From: Cadophora sp. MPI-SDFR-AT-0126
Taxonomy: Eukaryota; Ascomycota; Leotiomycetes; Helotiales; Ploettnerulaceae
Assembly: GCA_020747065.1 (NCBI GenBank)
Contig: JAGMVK010000011.1
Span: forward strand, 1,674,001 to 1,738,000
Direction of reading: 5' to 3'
Length of the DNA stretch: 64,000 nucleotides
Below, piece after piece: positions 46,312 to 56,517 of the stretch (position 1 is its first letter; every line of letters starts with the position of its first letter). A program made the position numbers and the translations under genes. Under the pieces are notes generated by a model, which made no database searches, was not told the origin of the DNA, and worked only from the letters and a program-made list of their open reading frames with translations.

Positions 46312-46890
46312 CATGCCAACTTCAGCATCTCCTTCGCACCTCATTATCGGTGCTGGGATTTTTGGAGCCTCTACCACCTATCATCTATCTAAGAAGTACC
46401 CAATTTGACCAAACTATCACTTTATGACAAGCTATGCCTCTTATAGCTCTACTAGAGGATAACGATGCGTACACTGTCAAATTCCTTCTTGTCGAAAGCT
46501 ACTAAAACACTTTTCCCCATCCTGCTTCCGGCCAATCATTCTCCATGCCCCCAGACAAACCCGACGAAGCACAACGGTCCCCTAGCGCAGGTCCGAAAGC
46601 GAGATTATATATCGTTAAGAAAGGAATCCTTGGGCCAAAGGCCGGCCAACTCGTGATAGATGAATATATGGTTTGCTGGGATGCGGTGACCCCGAATCAA
46701 GATTTCATCTTTACCCGATACCTGCACTGCAAACATCTATTTATCGCCACGGCAAGCTCATTTCATGGTTGGAAATTCATGCCGACCATTAGGAAGTATG
46801 TGGTTGAATTGCTTGATGGTACCCTGGGTGCGGTGTTGGTTAAGCGATGGGCTTGGGATAGAGACAATGGGTGTTATGGTGCTGATCACG
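46312..46890 (+). pseudogene. fructosyl-amine/sarcosine-oxidase-like FAD oxidase, internally deleted and broken
   Basis: The start MPTSASPSHLIIGAGIFGAS followed by TTYHLSKKYP is the FAD-binding N-terminus of the fructosyl amino acid oxidase/sarcosine oxidase family. The frame then stops at TGA 46406-46408. From about 46455 a second part reads LEDNDAYTVKFLLVESY, an in-frame TAA, then NTFPHPASGQSFSMPPDKP. From 46545 it reads EYMVCWDAVTPNQDFIFTR, HLFIATASSFHGWKFMPTIR, KYVVELLDGTLGAV, KRWAWDRDNG, the family's C-terminal end. The middle of the enzyme (roughly 250-300 residues of a 430-aa protein) is missing, and at least two breaks remain. The reading frame after the last block runs into unrelated sequence. 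The remnant is recognisable enough to be fairly young. Confidence 0.78.
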
Positions 46891-46949
46891 TGAGAGTGAA
46901 AAGATGTCTATTCTTTTATTGCTTGGTATTTCAAAGTTGGCAAAAGTAG

Positions 46950-47502
46950 TCTGTCTCTAGAAAGGTTTTATCTTCTGTAAGTATTACCTGAAAATCAACG
47001 AATTTCGCGATTTTTACTACGTATAACTTATTGACAGGAGCCTGCTGGTGGTATATATCACGGCTGAGTATATTAATGCCCTGGGAGAAGACGATAGAGA
47101 GCTTCGCACCTTGGAACTCCCCGAGATCTAAGACTCTCACGTGGGAGGAAAGTAAGCAGCTGATTAATGGATAATATAAAGAGATCATTATTACGGTCAC
47201 CCACCTTCTTAGTCTGGGATTCTTACTGAGTAACTCGTGACGAATCAAGAGCAGAGAACGGACTGGCTGCTGTAAAGGCTCTTTGCCCACCTCTGTACAG
47301 CAGAAAGCAATATTGGATTAGAGCTGTGTGGAGACGGCGGTTCGGTAGCTCGGCGCCGTGAAAATGCTCGGATCCGTGGCGGCGCCGAGGCCAAGCCTCA
47401 TTCCCTTGCGGTGAACATCGATGAATACATCATGTACAGACTTTACCCGCGTAACAACTCTCTCCAACAATAACCTTCACTACTCACAATACCAAGAAGA
47501 CA
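46950..47502. promoter_or_regulatory. upstream region of the monocarboxylate-type transporter
   Basis: This stretch of about 550 bp contains a GC-rich element with two CGGCGCCG palindromes at 47351-47358 and 47380-47387, about 120-150 bp before the start codon. The left part (47.0-47.3 kb) shows short coding-like patches without family resemblance. Confidence 0.45.
47330..47388 (+). repeat. GC-rich element 1 with paired CGGCGCCG palindromes
   Basis: GGAGACGGCGG, a CGG, then AGCTCGGCGCCG, and 21 bp further a second CGGCGCCG. A matching element lies inverted at 55592-55661. CGGCGCCG was found nowhere else in the window. It may be a regulator-binding element (CGG/CCG half sites suit Zn2Cys6 proteins) or a transposon end. 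Confidence 0.7.
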
Positions 47503-49193
47503 ATGCTAGAGCCAGACCAGTCAGCCCATTCCGCACTCGGGAACGAGATCGAATCCTCCACAGTAACTTTTGAGAAGCCTGTGTCCGTCTCTTCTGGAAA
47601 TGGTGGTCGAGATGTCGAACGTCAAGAAGCTGTTGTAAAGAGCAAGGAACCAGTCAGCAATGACGCACCACCCGAAGGAGGCTTCAATGCCTGGATGGTC
47701 GTGTTTGGGGCCTGGTGTTGTTCATTCTGTTGTTACGGCTGGATCAATAGTGAGCATCCCACCTAATTTAGTACCCCATCTACTTTTAATCACTACCTAA
47801 CCGATCTTTTCACGAACAAAGGCATTGGGATATTTCAGGCCTATTACGAGACACATCAGTTGAAGAACTATTCCTCGAGCACCATATCCTGGATCACATC
47901 CCTAGAAATCTTCTTCATGCTGTCTATGGTACGTATTTCCTTCTGTTGCTCCTCAGCACTAGCGAATTGAAGAACATGTACCAATACTGATATCTTTCCT
48001 AGGGGCCTGTTGTGGGGAAAGTCTATGACAGGTATGGACCTCGATACATCTTGTTCTTCGGAGCTTTAGCCCACGTCTTTGGATTGATGATGGCATCTGT
48101 CTCGCACAAATATTACCAGTTCCTCTTGACACAGGGAGTTGTCAGTGCCATTGGGGCATCCGCTGTCTTCACACCCTGTAAGCATTGCTCTGGCTAGTCG
48201 TCTTTCCAAGTGCGATGTTTACTACGGAAAGAAGGATCTGACTGCTGACTGCAAATGCGTTCTTCCAGCTCTTAGTGCTGTTGCTACATGGTTCCACCAT
48301 AAACGCGGACTTGCCTTTGGGATAACAATGAGCGGCTCAAGCACAGGTGGAGTTATTTTTCCTATCATGATTAACCACCTGATTCCTAAGGTCGGTTTCG
48401 CATGGTCTATGAGAATCGCCGCCTTCACGATCCTTGGACTGCTCATTATCGCCAACCTTACGGTGAAAACGTTCAGACCACCTCATCCGCAGCCACCCAT
48501 AACTTTGAAAGAGTTCTTCTCACCGCTTGCGGAAAGGACGTACGTCCTCACGGCCGCAGGAAACTTCCTCTTTATATTCGGTTTATTTATCCCTATCAAC
48601 TACCTGATCGTCCAGGCCATCGCTGGAGGCATGTCGCCGGGCTTGGCCAACTACCTAATTCCCATATTAAACGCTGCAAGGTACGTGATTTCCTAGTTCT
48701 TACATGTTTATATCCACAGTACATTCACCAGAATTCAATGAATGCTTACGCCTTCTTCTCTAGCTTGTTTGGGCGAATCATTCCAGGAATACTGTCCGAC
48801 AAATTTGGACGATATAACATATTCGTCCTGGTTTCATTCTTAACCGCAATCCTTATCCTGGCTCTTTGGATCCCAGCCTCCAGCAATGTTGGGCTCATGC
48901 TCTTCGCCGGGTTCTTCGGATTCGCCTCCGGTGCCTTTATCTCTTTGGGTCCGGCGCTTGTAGCTCAAATTTCCCCTCTCCACAAGATCGGCATTCGTCA
49001 GGGTCTTCTTTTCGCCGTGATGTCTGTTGGCGCTCTGACCACGAGTCCCATCGGTGGGGCCATTGTGTCCCTGGAGAATGGTAGCTTCACTGGTATTAAG
49101 GTTTTTGCCGGAGTTATGTGCTTTGCCGGATCGATCCTTGCACTTCTTGCAAGAGTCTCGGCCGTCGGCGTGGACCCCATGAAGAAGTTCTAG
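47503..49193 (+). CDS. MFS monocarboxylate-porter-like transporter (MCT/SLC16 type)
   Basis: Five exons rejoin cleanly: CCYGWIN + SIGIFQAYYETHQLKNYSS; MLSM + GPVVGKVYDRYGPRYILFFG; AVFTP + SLSAVATWFHHKRGLAFG; ILNAA + SLFGRIIPGILSDKFGRYN. The cytosolic start ends in the diagnostic DAPPEGGFNAWMVVFGAWCC, the first-helix motif of fungal MCT-like porters (PPDGGxGAWxVV). Further TM motifs: HKRGLAFGITMSGSSTGGVI, GLFIPINYLIVQAIAGGMS, GFASGAFISLGPALVAQIS. The family carries monocarboxylates or, in fungi, a range of small organic compounds such as riboflavin and secondary-metabolite acids. The upstream element with two CGGCGCCG palindromes is shared with the siderophore-transporter side of the locus. 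Confidence 0.9.
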
Positions 49194-50573
49194 ATCAGCG
49201 TATACTAGGTCAGAGATGTTTACACCTAGAACGAGTATAGAAAACGGACGCGCAGCTTCTGAGCTGAATTCAGATTTCTGGTATTATCTTTTTCATGTCT
49301 CAGAAGTTTCTGCGACCTTTGTTGTTCTCCCTTTAACTAGTCTTGTCTTTAAAAGAATTTTGCATAGAATTGTTGTATAGTATAGATGGGCAAAATTTGT
49401 CTTAGTATTAGAAAAATAGAGTGCAAGAATTGGCGTCGAAGAACTAGGGAGGTGTCTCATTACAGACGGAGTTATAAGGATTGTTCTCCCTAGAATCATC
49501 TCTCATATCTAGAGCTTTGCACACGTCTTGTGCTATTCTCTTCTTTTCCGCCCGCCGCCATCTCTATTGTACACAAAGTTCACATAAAAAATAGGTAGCT
49601 TAGTAAAATAGTTTATTGGGATCTCTGACCAGCTCACAAGCATCTTGGAGAGATTCTTTCCTGGGTGGGTAGACAATTTACATGGCCACTAAAGATACCA
49701 GGGTAGATGGCGACTACCGAGCAGCAAACAGACACGGTTCGGTTAGAGGTGTGCTGCATTATTCAGCTGATATATTCAGCTGATATCTGGTCCGAGCGCC
49801 TGACTCAAGCGAGGCCTCCTGGAGCAACCGCACATAAGCGAGGTGTAACACGGGACGGATAATGCGATGCGGCATCTTAGATGATGGCCAAAGAAAGTAT
49901 CCGCCCCTTTCGAGAGGTGTGAACAGCGTGATTCTTGGAGCTGGAGTCTTAACCATATCTTGGTGCAAACCAGATGTGAGTCCTGCTAACACTGAAATGT
50001 TCCTGCACATGCTATTTATTTCGTGACCTATGAGGAAGTCAAGAAGTATCTAGGCGCTGATTCTTCGGTGAATATCATCTCCTTACAATTAGTCTGTCAA
50101 CCTTTCGGACTTAAACTCAAGTGTAAAAATATCTCGGCTTATCTACGACGTAGCCGTTTCTGGGGCCTTCGCTGATAGAACGAGCCATGCGTTAATCAAA
50201 TACACTTGGCCAAAGAATCCGAAATTGATGCTATCGGGGGGTAGCAGTGCGTTTGGTTTGGATATGTGTAAATATTTGAGCTTACTCCAAGATCAGTTGA
50301 ATGTTGAGTCGTTCCTATAAACGTACGGAGATATCGCGCACCAACTCGCGCGTAACACGGAGATGACGGTAACGGGCTCGGTTATCTACGCCGAGTGGCA
50401 TTCCAGCCTTCTTCTAACCCTTTCCTTCCGGCCCTGACCGAACATGGAGAATTTTGATCTGATAAGATCCTCGCCCGTGATTCGATTCCTCATTCCGGAT
50501 CTAGGCCACGACCTTCTTTCTCAGACCTACGATAAACTCCACTCTCACAGTTAACACTTTCTTGAGTGTGAGA
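49194..50573. other. intergenic, about 1.4 kb
   Basis: This separates the MCT-like gene and the Zn2Cys6 regulator. No gene was recognised. The right end holds an exact SreA-type GATA site at 50457-50465. Confidence 0.45.
50457..50465 (+). promoter_or_regulatory. ATCWGATAA GATA-type site upstream of the Zn2Cys6 regulator
   Basis: ATCTGATAA matches exactly the consensus ATCWGATAA published for the iron-sensing GATA repressor SreA. It lies 109 bp before the start codon of the regulator. Confidence 0.6.
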
Positions 50574-52720
50574 ATGGAAGATGATGCTCTATCCAAGACT
50601 GTGGGTGGGCAGAGCAAAGCATCGACGTCTTTGGAAGCTTCTTTTCCCCGGTCGATGCAGCACCAGAACAGCGGGCGATCTTGCCTGACATGCCACCAGC
50701 GCAAGATTCGTTGTGACAAACGGTCTCCCTGTGCGACTTGTGTGCGTAATAATATCTTGTGCTGCTATCCCGACGCCGAGCAAATTCGTCGCCGCACGCA
50801 GAGGATAACGATTGGTGAAATCGCCGCTCGTCTGCTACGGCTCGAGCGAACCGTAGCTGCAACGATGAAGGACACGGCAATCCTAGACACGAGCAACAAA
50901 TCTGCGTCAGATATCATAGCTCCGTGTAGTGAGCTGAGTATGGGTCAGACTCCCGCCGCGGAATCATCTCTTGAAGAGCTGCTGGTGCAAGATGGCGATT
51001 CGGGTCGCTACATCAATGAAGTTATCCTTTCAAGAATTCTGGACGAGGTACGTGCTACTGTGTGATGCGTGAAGAATGGAAGGACAAGGCTGATCCATCG
51101 ACTGGCTAGCAACGAGAGGCTCAGGCAGTGATGAGGAGTTCGAGTATCAACGGCATCCGGACCAAGAACTCGTGGTCACCCGATCTTGGCGGCATATTCC
51201 ATGACTTTAACCCATCCATGCTAGACGTGCAAAGCTGCCATCCAAGCAGGTGGCATGCCTTGCAGCTGTGGCAAACCTTTCTCAATAACGTCGATCCTAT
51301 CATCAAGATACTTCATATCCCAACAGCTCAAGTCACTATTTATAGCGCAATTAACAATCCAGACAGCGCAGAGCATGATCTCAATGCACTCTTATTCGCA
51401 ATATACTTCGCTGCAATAACTAGTTTATCGACTGCGGATGCGTCTAGTCTACTAGGGCAAGATAAAGGCAGGAATTTGATCAAATTCAAACAGGGACTAG
51501 AGCATTTTCTTGCAGCAGCTAATATATTTGACTCACCAAGCTTGAAATCATTGCAGGCAATGACAATCTACATCGTGAGTAGGTCAGATCTATCTTGGGT
51601 GTTATGCAAGCTGATTTTCGGTCAACAGACGTGTCTCCGTGCTTTTAATACAGGTCGGTCAGGCTGGACACTTACTGGTCTGTCTCTTCGACTCGCTCAA
51701 TCCATTGGCCTACATAGAGATGGTAGCAACCTTCGTCTATCTCCCTTTGAATCAGAAATGCGAAGGCGGGTTTGGTGGTACTTGTGTGCTGCAGATTCAC
51801 GGGCAGCAGAAGATCTTGGGATTACGATCTGCAATGTCAATCAATTTTGTGATGCCCGTTTGCCGTTAAATGTCGATGACAACGAGCTGTTCCCCGACAT
51901 GCTAGATTTACCGGCGGTCAGGCCTAGATGGACTGAAATGACCTTCACTCTTATCAAGATGGGTATTAGCCAGGTCATTCAGCATATCCACCAAAGCCCA
52001 GTAGTGTCTTTTGGTGGCGTACCAAGCGAATCATCCAGGGCTCAAAGTTTGAAAGATATCAAGACCCGCCTCGAAGATAAATACCTCAGATACTGCGATC
52101 AGAACATCCCAATACAACGAGTGTCATCACTACTTACGCCCTTAATTCTAGCGAAGCTAGAGTTTGTTATGCAGCAACAGTCGTCACAGCGTCACGGTAC
52201 ACAGAAGACCACCTCTGATGCGAATGAAGATACTCTTATATCGGCCTGCCGTCTATTAGAGTTAGATTTGCAATTGCAAACAGATGAACTTCTGAGGGGC
52301 TTCCATTGGTATTTGGGGAGCTATACTCAGTATCATCTGCTAACATACTTGCTCTGGCACTTTTGTGTGAAGCCGAGGGGGCCGAACGTCGAGCGGGCAT
52401 GGAATGTACTTGAACGCTCCTTTGAACTCGCGGAACAACGCCAACTGACCACTGAGCCGGGATCGAAATGGATGATTCTAAAGATGCTGAGAGGAAAGGC
52501 TTTGCTTCTAAGAGAAGCTTACAACGCGGGAATATTGGAGGATGATAACGCGGCATTTGAACAAAATGTTGGGATGGCAAATTCTGCTCGCGAAGTCATC
52601 GACTCCACAGATATTAGACTAAGTGGTGCCTGGGACTGGGGCATGCCCGACTTCCCGGATTCTCAAGACTGGAGTAATGTGGTGGGCGAGTTTGATTTGC
52701 CTCGCTTTGATGGCTTGTAA
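50574..52720 (+). CDS. Zn2Cys6 (fungal-specific) transcription factor
   Basis: Three exons (50574-51047, 51110-51574, 51629-52720) give about 676 aa. The N-terminal zinc cluster is SCLTCHQRKIRCDKRSPCAT followed by CVRNNILCCYP (Cys-x2-Cys-x6-Cys-x6-Cys-x2-Cys-x6/7-Cys); basic residues follow, then a leucine-rich dimerisation helix (IGEIAARLLRLERTVAAT). The middle-homology region (Fungal_trans) contains TCLRAFNTGRSGWTLTGLSL, RLAQSIGLHRDGSNLRLSP and FESEMRRRVWWYLCAADSRA, the intron being removed exactly between TIYI and TCLRAF. The C-terminus is acidic/aromatic (DWGMPDFPDSQDWSNVVGEF), like an activation domain. It is tail-to-tail with the siderophore transporter (78 bp apart). Both genes have an ATCWGATAA site upstream, suggesting that the two are co-regulated by iron. 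The targets are unknown. Confidence 0.9.
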
Positions 52721-52798
52721 TTGCGCTCAGAATTGGTTCAGAGTTAATTACTTGTTGCCTCAAAAAGGCTTGCCCGTTCCTAGCATCTCTACTCCTGT

Positions 52799-54886
52799 TC
52801 AAATAACCACTCCCTTCTTTTCATCGTCCTCCGTAACTTTAACATCTTTCCAGATGGAGACTCCCAAGAATGCCAGTGCTAATATGGCTGTCGCAGTGAT
52901 CGTCAACTTCTGCTGCATATCATCGTAAGCTCCGAGTACTGCGTCTCTTGTAGCTGGATTCTGCAGCGCCATTAACTGGTAGATAAGCGATCCATAAATT
53001 TGCTCTGCTTGTGACTTAGCTGCCTCAGGTAACCTCTTCCTCAAGGCATCAATAAACTCGTTGGTCCAGATACCACCTGCAATGCAGAGGCCAATGGCTG
53101 CACCGATTTTCTGGAATAGGGCTGATACGGATATCAGAATGGCCACACTGAGCTTATTGTCGCGTTCCTTCCCGACGGACGGAGCCAGAAGCGCCAGGTA
53201 TTGGGCGACAGTAATAATTCCACCGCCAAAGCCGATGAATAGTTGGCACATAACTATGTAGCCAATATCTGTACCCGGTTGGCGGAAGTGTATTAAGAGG
53301 CCAACTCCAAGGGTCGTTAGACAGGTGGCGGCAAAGGCCACCCACTTGAAACTACCAGTCTGTCGTACAACCCTATGAATCAAATCAGAACATATTCCAC
53401 AAGCGTTCTTTCAAGGACTATCCTACACTCCTGAAATTACACCTGCAAGACCAACGCAATTCCAGTATATGCTTGCGATATATCCTGCGTGCGTGATACT
53501 GAGGCCCGCAACGACCTGGAGCCAAGAGGTATAATAAGATTCCCATACGCTTCGATGAACTTTTAGCTTGGGTACCCTGTCAAAATTAGATAGAAAAAAG
53601 TGAAAAGTAGGACTCACAAGTAACTTATTGATGTCGCCACATTGAATATACAGGCACCAAGCACATTTCGGTCCTGAAGAAGGCTGAACGCAACGAAAGA
53701 CTTAGGCGAGAAAAATCTTTCGTACACAGCAAAAGCGATGATCAGAACAGCGCCGAGCACAAACATTGTGATCTCACTTGCAGACCCCCATGATTTGTAT
53801 GAAGAAGCCGCTAGAGTAAAGGGGAGGAGGAATATCGTGACACCGGCGCCAAAAAGGATGACTCCAATTGCTATAACCAATTAGAACCGCGATATTCTGG
53901 ATTGATTGTTAGGCAATGTGTACCGTCAAATTCGATACAGTAATGTATGAAGGACTGCCATGTCGTACGCCCGCTTGCTTGACGTTTGGTCACACCACCG
54001 AGTTTCACGGACTTGCGCTGGTTGGCCCACAAGCTCAAGACGAATGGAAGAGAGATGAAGGGAAGCACAATGGAGAATGTTCCATATGCCCATCTCCAGG
54101 TTTTATTCTCGAGGAATGCTTCTGCCAGAGGTGCACCGGCAAATGTAGTACCAAGGGCTGGTAGGTTCTGGATGCCAAGCATCCACCCCCGGTTTTTTGG
54201 TTGGGTTGTGTCGACGATAAAAACGGTAATCACATAGGCGATGCCACTGAAGCCTATCTCGTAAAAGACCTGCAAGAGAGAGTTCAGTCAGTATCAGCTG
54301 CTTTGGATCAAGTGGGAAGATATACCATGGCAGAGGTATATGTCGCGACATTCTTGCATGCTGCGAGCATGACAAGCCCTATGAGTGGAATTAAATGATA
54401 AGCAAAGATCCATAATGGTACAAGGACGGATCAAGTGCCTATGCACATACCCAACTCCATAAAGAAGACCATAAGAAGGAATCCTTCCATACGACCCGTA
54501 AGATCAAGGAACTTCGCGATCGGCACCTGTACCACACCGGCAATGATGAAGCAGACCATGCTGGTTGTGGACACAAGAGAGTGTGCACGGAAGGCGCTGA
54601 CGACATATGGAGACAAGCTGTAGCTAGAATACTGCTGTAAGCCGATCCAGATAAGCACGGCATAGATTCTGAGAGTATAAAGTTAGAGAGTAATGGGAGT
54701 CTATGTGTGGCATACTGACCCAACATATGCAATGATGAGAGACCACTTTGACCATACAGCCGCGATGGCCTCGATCTTTTGAACGCCATCGGGCACGTCC
54801 TCCGACACGAACTTCCCGTCAATCTGCCCTTCGATCTGTGTTCTCATTCCTAATGAGGGAGTACCCGGCTGTTCGTCTGAATGCAT
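52799..54886 (-). CDS. siderophore-iron transporter (SIT/ARN family MFS)
   Basis: Several exons encode an approximately 600 aa, 14-TM importer of ferric siderophores. The start is MHSDEQPGTPSLGMRTQIEG, then the family opening GVQKIEAIAAVWSKWSLIIA. Further typical parts: YAVLIWIGLQQYSSYSLSPY, STTSMVCFIIAGVVQVPIAK FLD, VFYEIGFSGIAYVITVFIVD, GWMLGIQNLPALGTTFAGAP, ENKTWRWAYGTFSIVLPFIS. The second half ends QLFIGFGGGIITVAQYLALL, KIGAAIGLCIAGGIWTNEFI, DALRKRLPEAAKSQAEQIYG, and LAFLGVSIWKDVKV, the C-terminal SIT pattern (GxIWTNxLPxxL and SxWKDxKL). The start at 54886 has no in-frame rival. A minus-strand ATCWGATAA site lies 174-182 bp upstream, consistent with iron repression through SreA. Intron positions were not all fixed. 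Confidence 0.88.
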
Positions 54887-55059
54887 GTCTCGAATTGAAG
54901 CTCTGTCAATTAAGACTGAAGATTATACGATGTACAGGAAGAGGCTGCTGCACCATAAAGCGCCTGGTAGTCCTTTTCAGTAGTTAGACTCTCCGCAATC
55001 GGCATATAAAATTTTGGAAGGGCTAGGCAAAGGCTGCAATTTTCCATCGTCTGATAATC

Positions 55060-55068
55060 TTATCTGAT
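55060..55068 (-). promoter_or_regulatory. ATCWGATAA GATA-type site upstream of the siderophore transporter
   Basis: The minus strand reads ATCAGATAA, an exact match to the SreA consensus, 174 bp before the start codon. A second, imperfect GTCTGATAA is on the plus strand a few bases away (55049-55057). Confidence 0.6.
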
Positions 55069-55591
55069 TAGATGGGATCGGATTGTCAGATCATGATAAA
55101 TTTGATTGAAAATCAAGCGTTTTGACCCGAGTAGGTGGGGGGAAGGGGGAGCTACGGAGCAATTAGCCAAGGGGGGAGTGAACCAGACATTTTCCTCAAC
55201 CTATCTACTAAAGAAGCAACATTAGAGCAAACTAGGCTTATTTAAGCTCTCTCATTGCCGGTCTAGAAAGCACATCATGAAAGTTTTTGTCTTTTGCGGA
55301 GAGGTCGAGTTCAACATATTCGAGATACTTCCCTGAAAGCTGAAGATGGCAACACTCTGCACCCCCTTTCGTCCATTGCTCAAATCGAAGGGAAAGAGAC
55401 CTTCCATGGGGCACCTATCAATCTCGCGCTTCATACCGTAATGTAATCTCATGTCATCCCCCTACCAGCTGCCGATCCAGTTCGAGTGGAGACAGGAACC
55501 GATATCAACTCAACAAATACCCATTTTGGAAATACCCCTAGGATTAAGCAAAAGCCACCTGTTCTATCCAGCCTTCAAGCATCCGCGGTTT

Positions 55592-55661
55592 CGGCGCCGT
55601 GAGAATGAGAACTGTCGGGTCTGTGACTGGCGGCGCCGAGCTTCGCCGTGCCGCCGTCTCC
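55592..55661 (-). repeat. GC-rich element 2 with paired CGGCGCCG palindromes
   Basis: On the minus strand: GGAGACGGCGG, a CGG, AAGCTCGGCGCCG, then after 31 bp a second CGGCGCCG. It matches element 1 (47330-47388) in the first block with a 2 bp length difference and few mismatches. Relative to the siderophore transporter it has the same orientation that element 1 has relative to the MCT-like gene. Confidence 0.7.
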
Positions 55662-55724
55662 ATGTCACCCCTTCAGCCTCAGCTGTCGCCGAGAAGCAAT
55701 CAGAAACGATTCTTCTATACAACT

Positions 55725-55831
55725 AACTCGAATCCAATATCGTTTTCAGTCGCACCCACTTTTGTCAGCTCCTAGACAACTTCAATCCAGTATTATCTTT
55801 AGCTTTAGGACACCTTTGTCAGCTCCTCAAC
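55725..55831 (+). repeat. diverged 53-54 bp tandem duplication
   Basis: Two consecutive units share AATCCA-TAT, TTTTGTCAGCTCCT / CTTTGTCAGCTCCT and flanking bases. The units begin near 55725 and 55778. Confidence 0.65.
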
Positions 55832-56210
55832 ACCTTGTTGCTTTCGCTACAGCCTAAGCCACAGCCACAAAGTGATGGTTAAAGTTATTGGTCAACAATT
55901 GGAGGCCCGAAGATTTTAGAGCGTTAGCATATTCACAGTTGAATTGTATACCTTATGACAAGCTACTAAAAAAGAAAATCAGTGCTGAAACCTTGATTTA
56001 GATTACTTAGATTTAAATAATCATCTAATCTAGATCTTAAGCAGCGTGACGGAAATTAAAGCAGGTAAGGTGCGCAGGCTCGCACCCGCTAACCTGTCAG
56101 GCAGGTGCGGTGCGGTACAGCGGGAGCGTACCCCCTGTGTCACGGGCCTAGCAGTGATGGGTCATGCCAGTAGCAAGTACATTGAATTATGTGTCTGAAT
56201 CTTAAGGATG

Positions 56211-56352
56211 CATATTTCCTCAAAGTTATGAAAAAAGCTATGAATACAGGTAAAAGTAAAGTTCTTTTATTGTATAGGTTTATAAGAATATAAATACGGA
56301 GTATATTCCTGGCCTTCCCGCAGCTTGCTCACTTGAGTTAGTCTTAGTTTAC
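56211..56352 (+). repeat. dispersed repeat, copy B
   Basis: This is homologous to 42234-42369 in the same orientation (see copy A). It is slightly longer, with extra bases around ACGGAG. It lies about 165 bp upstream of the large regulator gene. Several CG/TG differences from copy A fit repeat-induced point mutation, but two copies are not enough to decide. Confidence 0.75.
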
Positions 56353-56517
56353 GTCCCCAGTTTTTTCTCGCGCGGTGCTTCTGCACCCCGCGTTTCGGGA
56401 CGACTTGAACGTCTCCTCCACATCCCTTTATCTTGGTGACCTTTGTCGCATTTACCTTTCCTCCTCCACCTTCAAATCTCTCCGCCGGGAAACAAAATTC
56501 CAGACATAGAGCAGCAG

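Larger units (their letters stand above)
54887..56517. other. repeat-rich intergenic, about 1.6 kb
   Basis: This separates the siderophore transporter from the large regulator. It carries, from left to right: a GATA-type site, GC-rich element 2, a 53-54 bp tandem duplication, an AT-rich palindromic patch (55.99-56.04 kb), a GC-rich patch with the hairpin GGTGCG-caggct-CGCACC (about 56071-56088), repeat copy B, and a GC hairpin near 56.37 kb. It looks like an accumulation of transposon debris. Confidence 0.5.

Noticed and set aside
46931..47290. 119-codon minus-strand frame next to the oxidase pseudogene
   Set aside because: No recognisable motif; neither strand gives a convincing protein.
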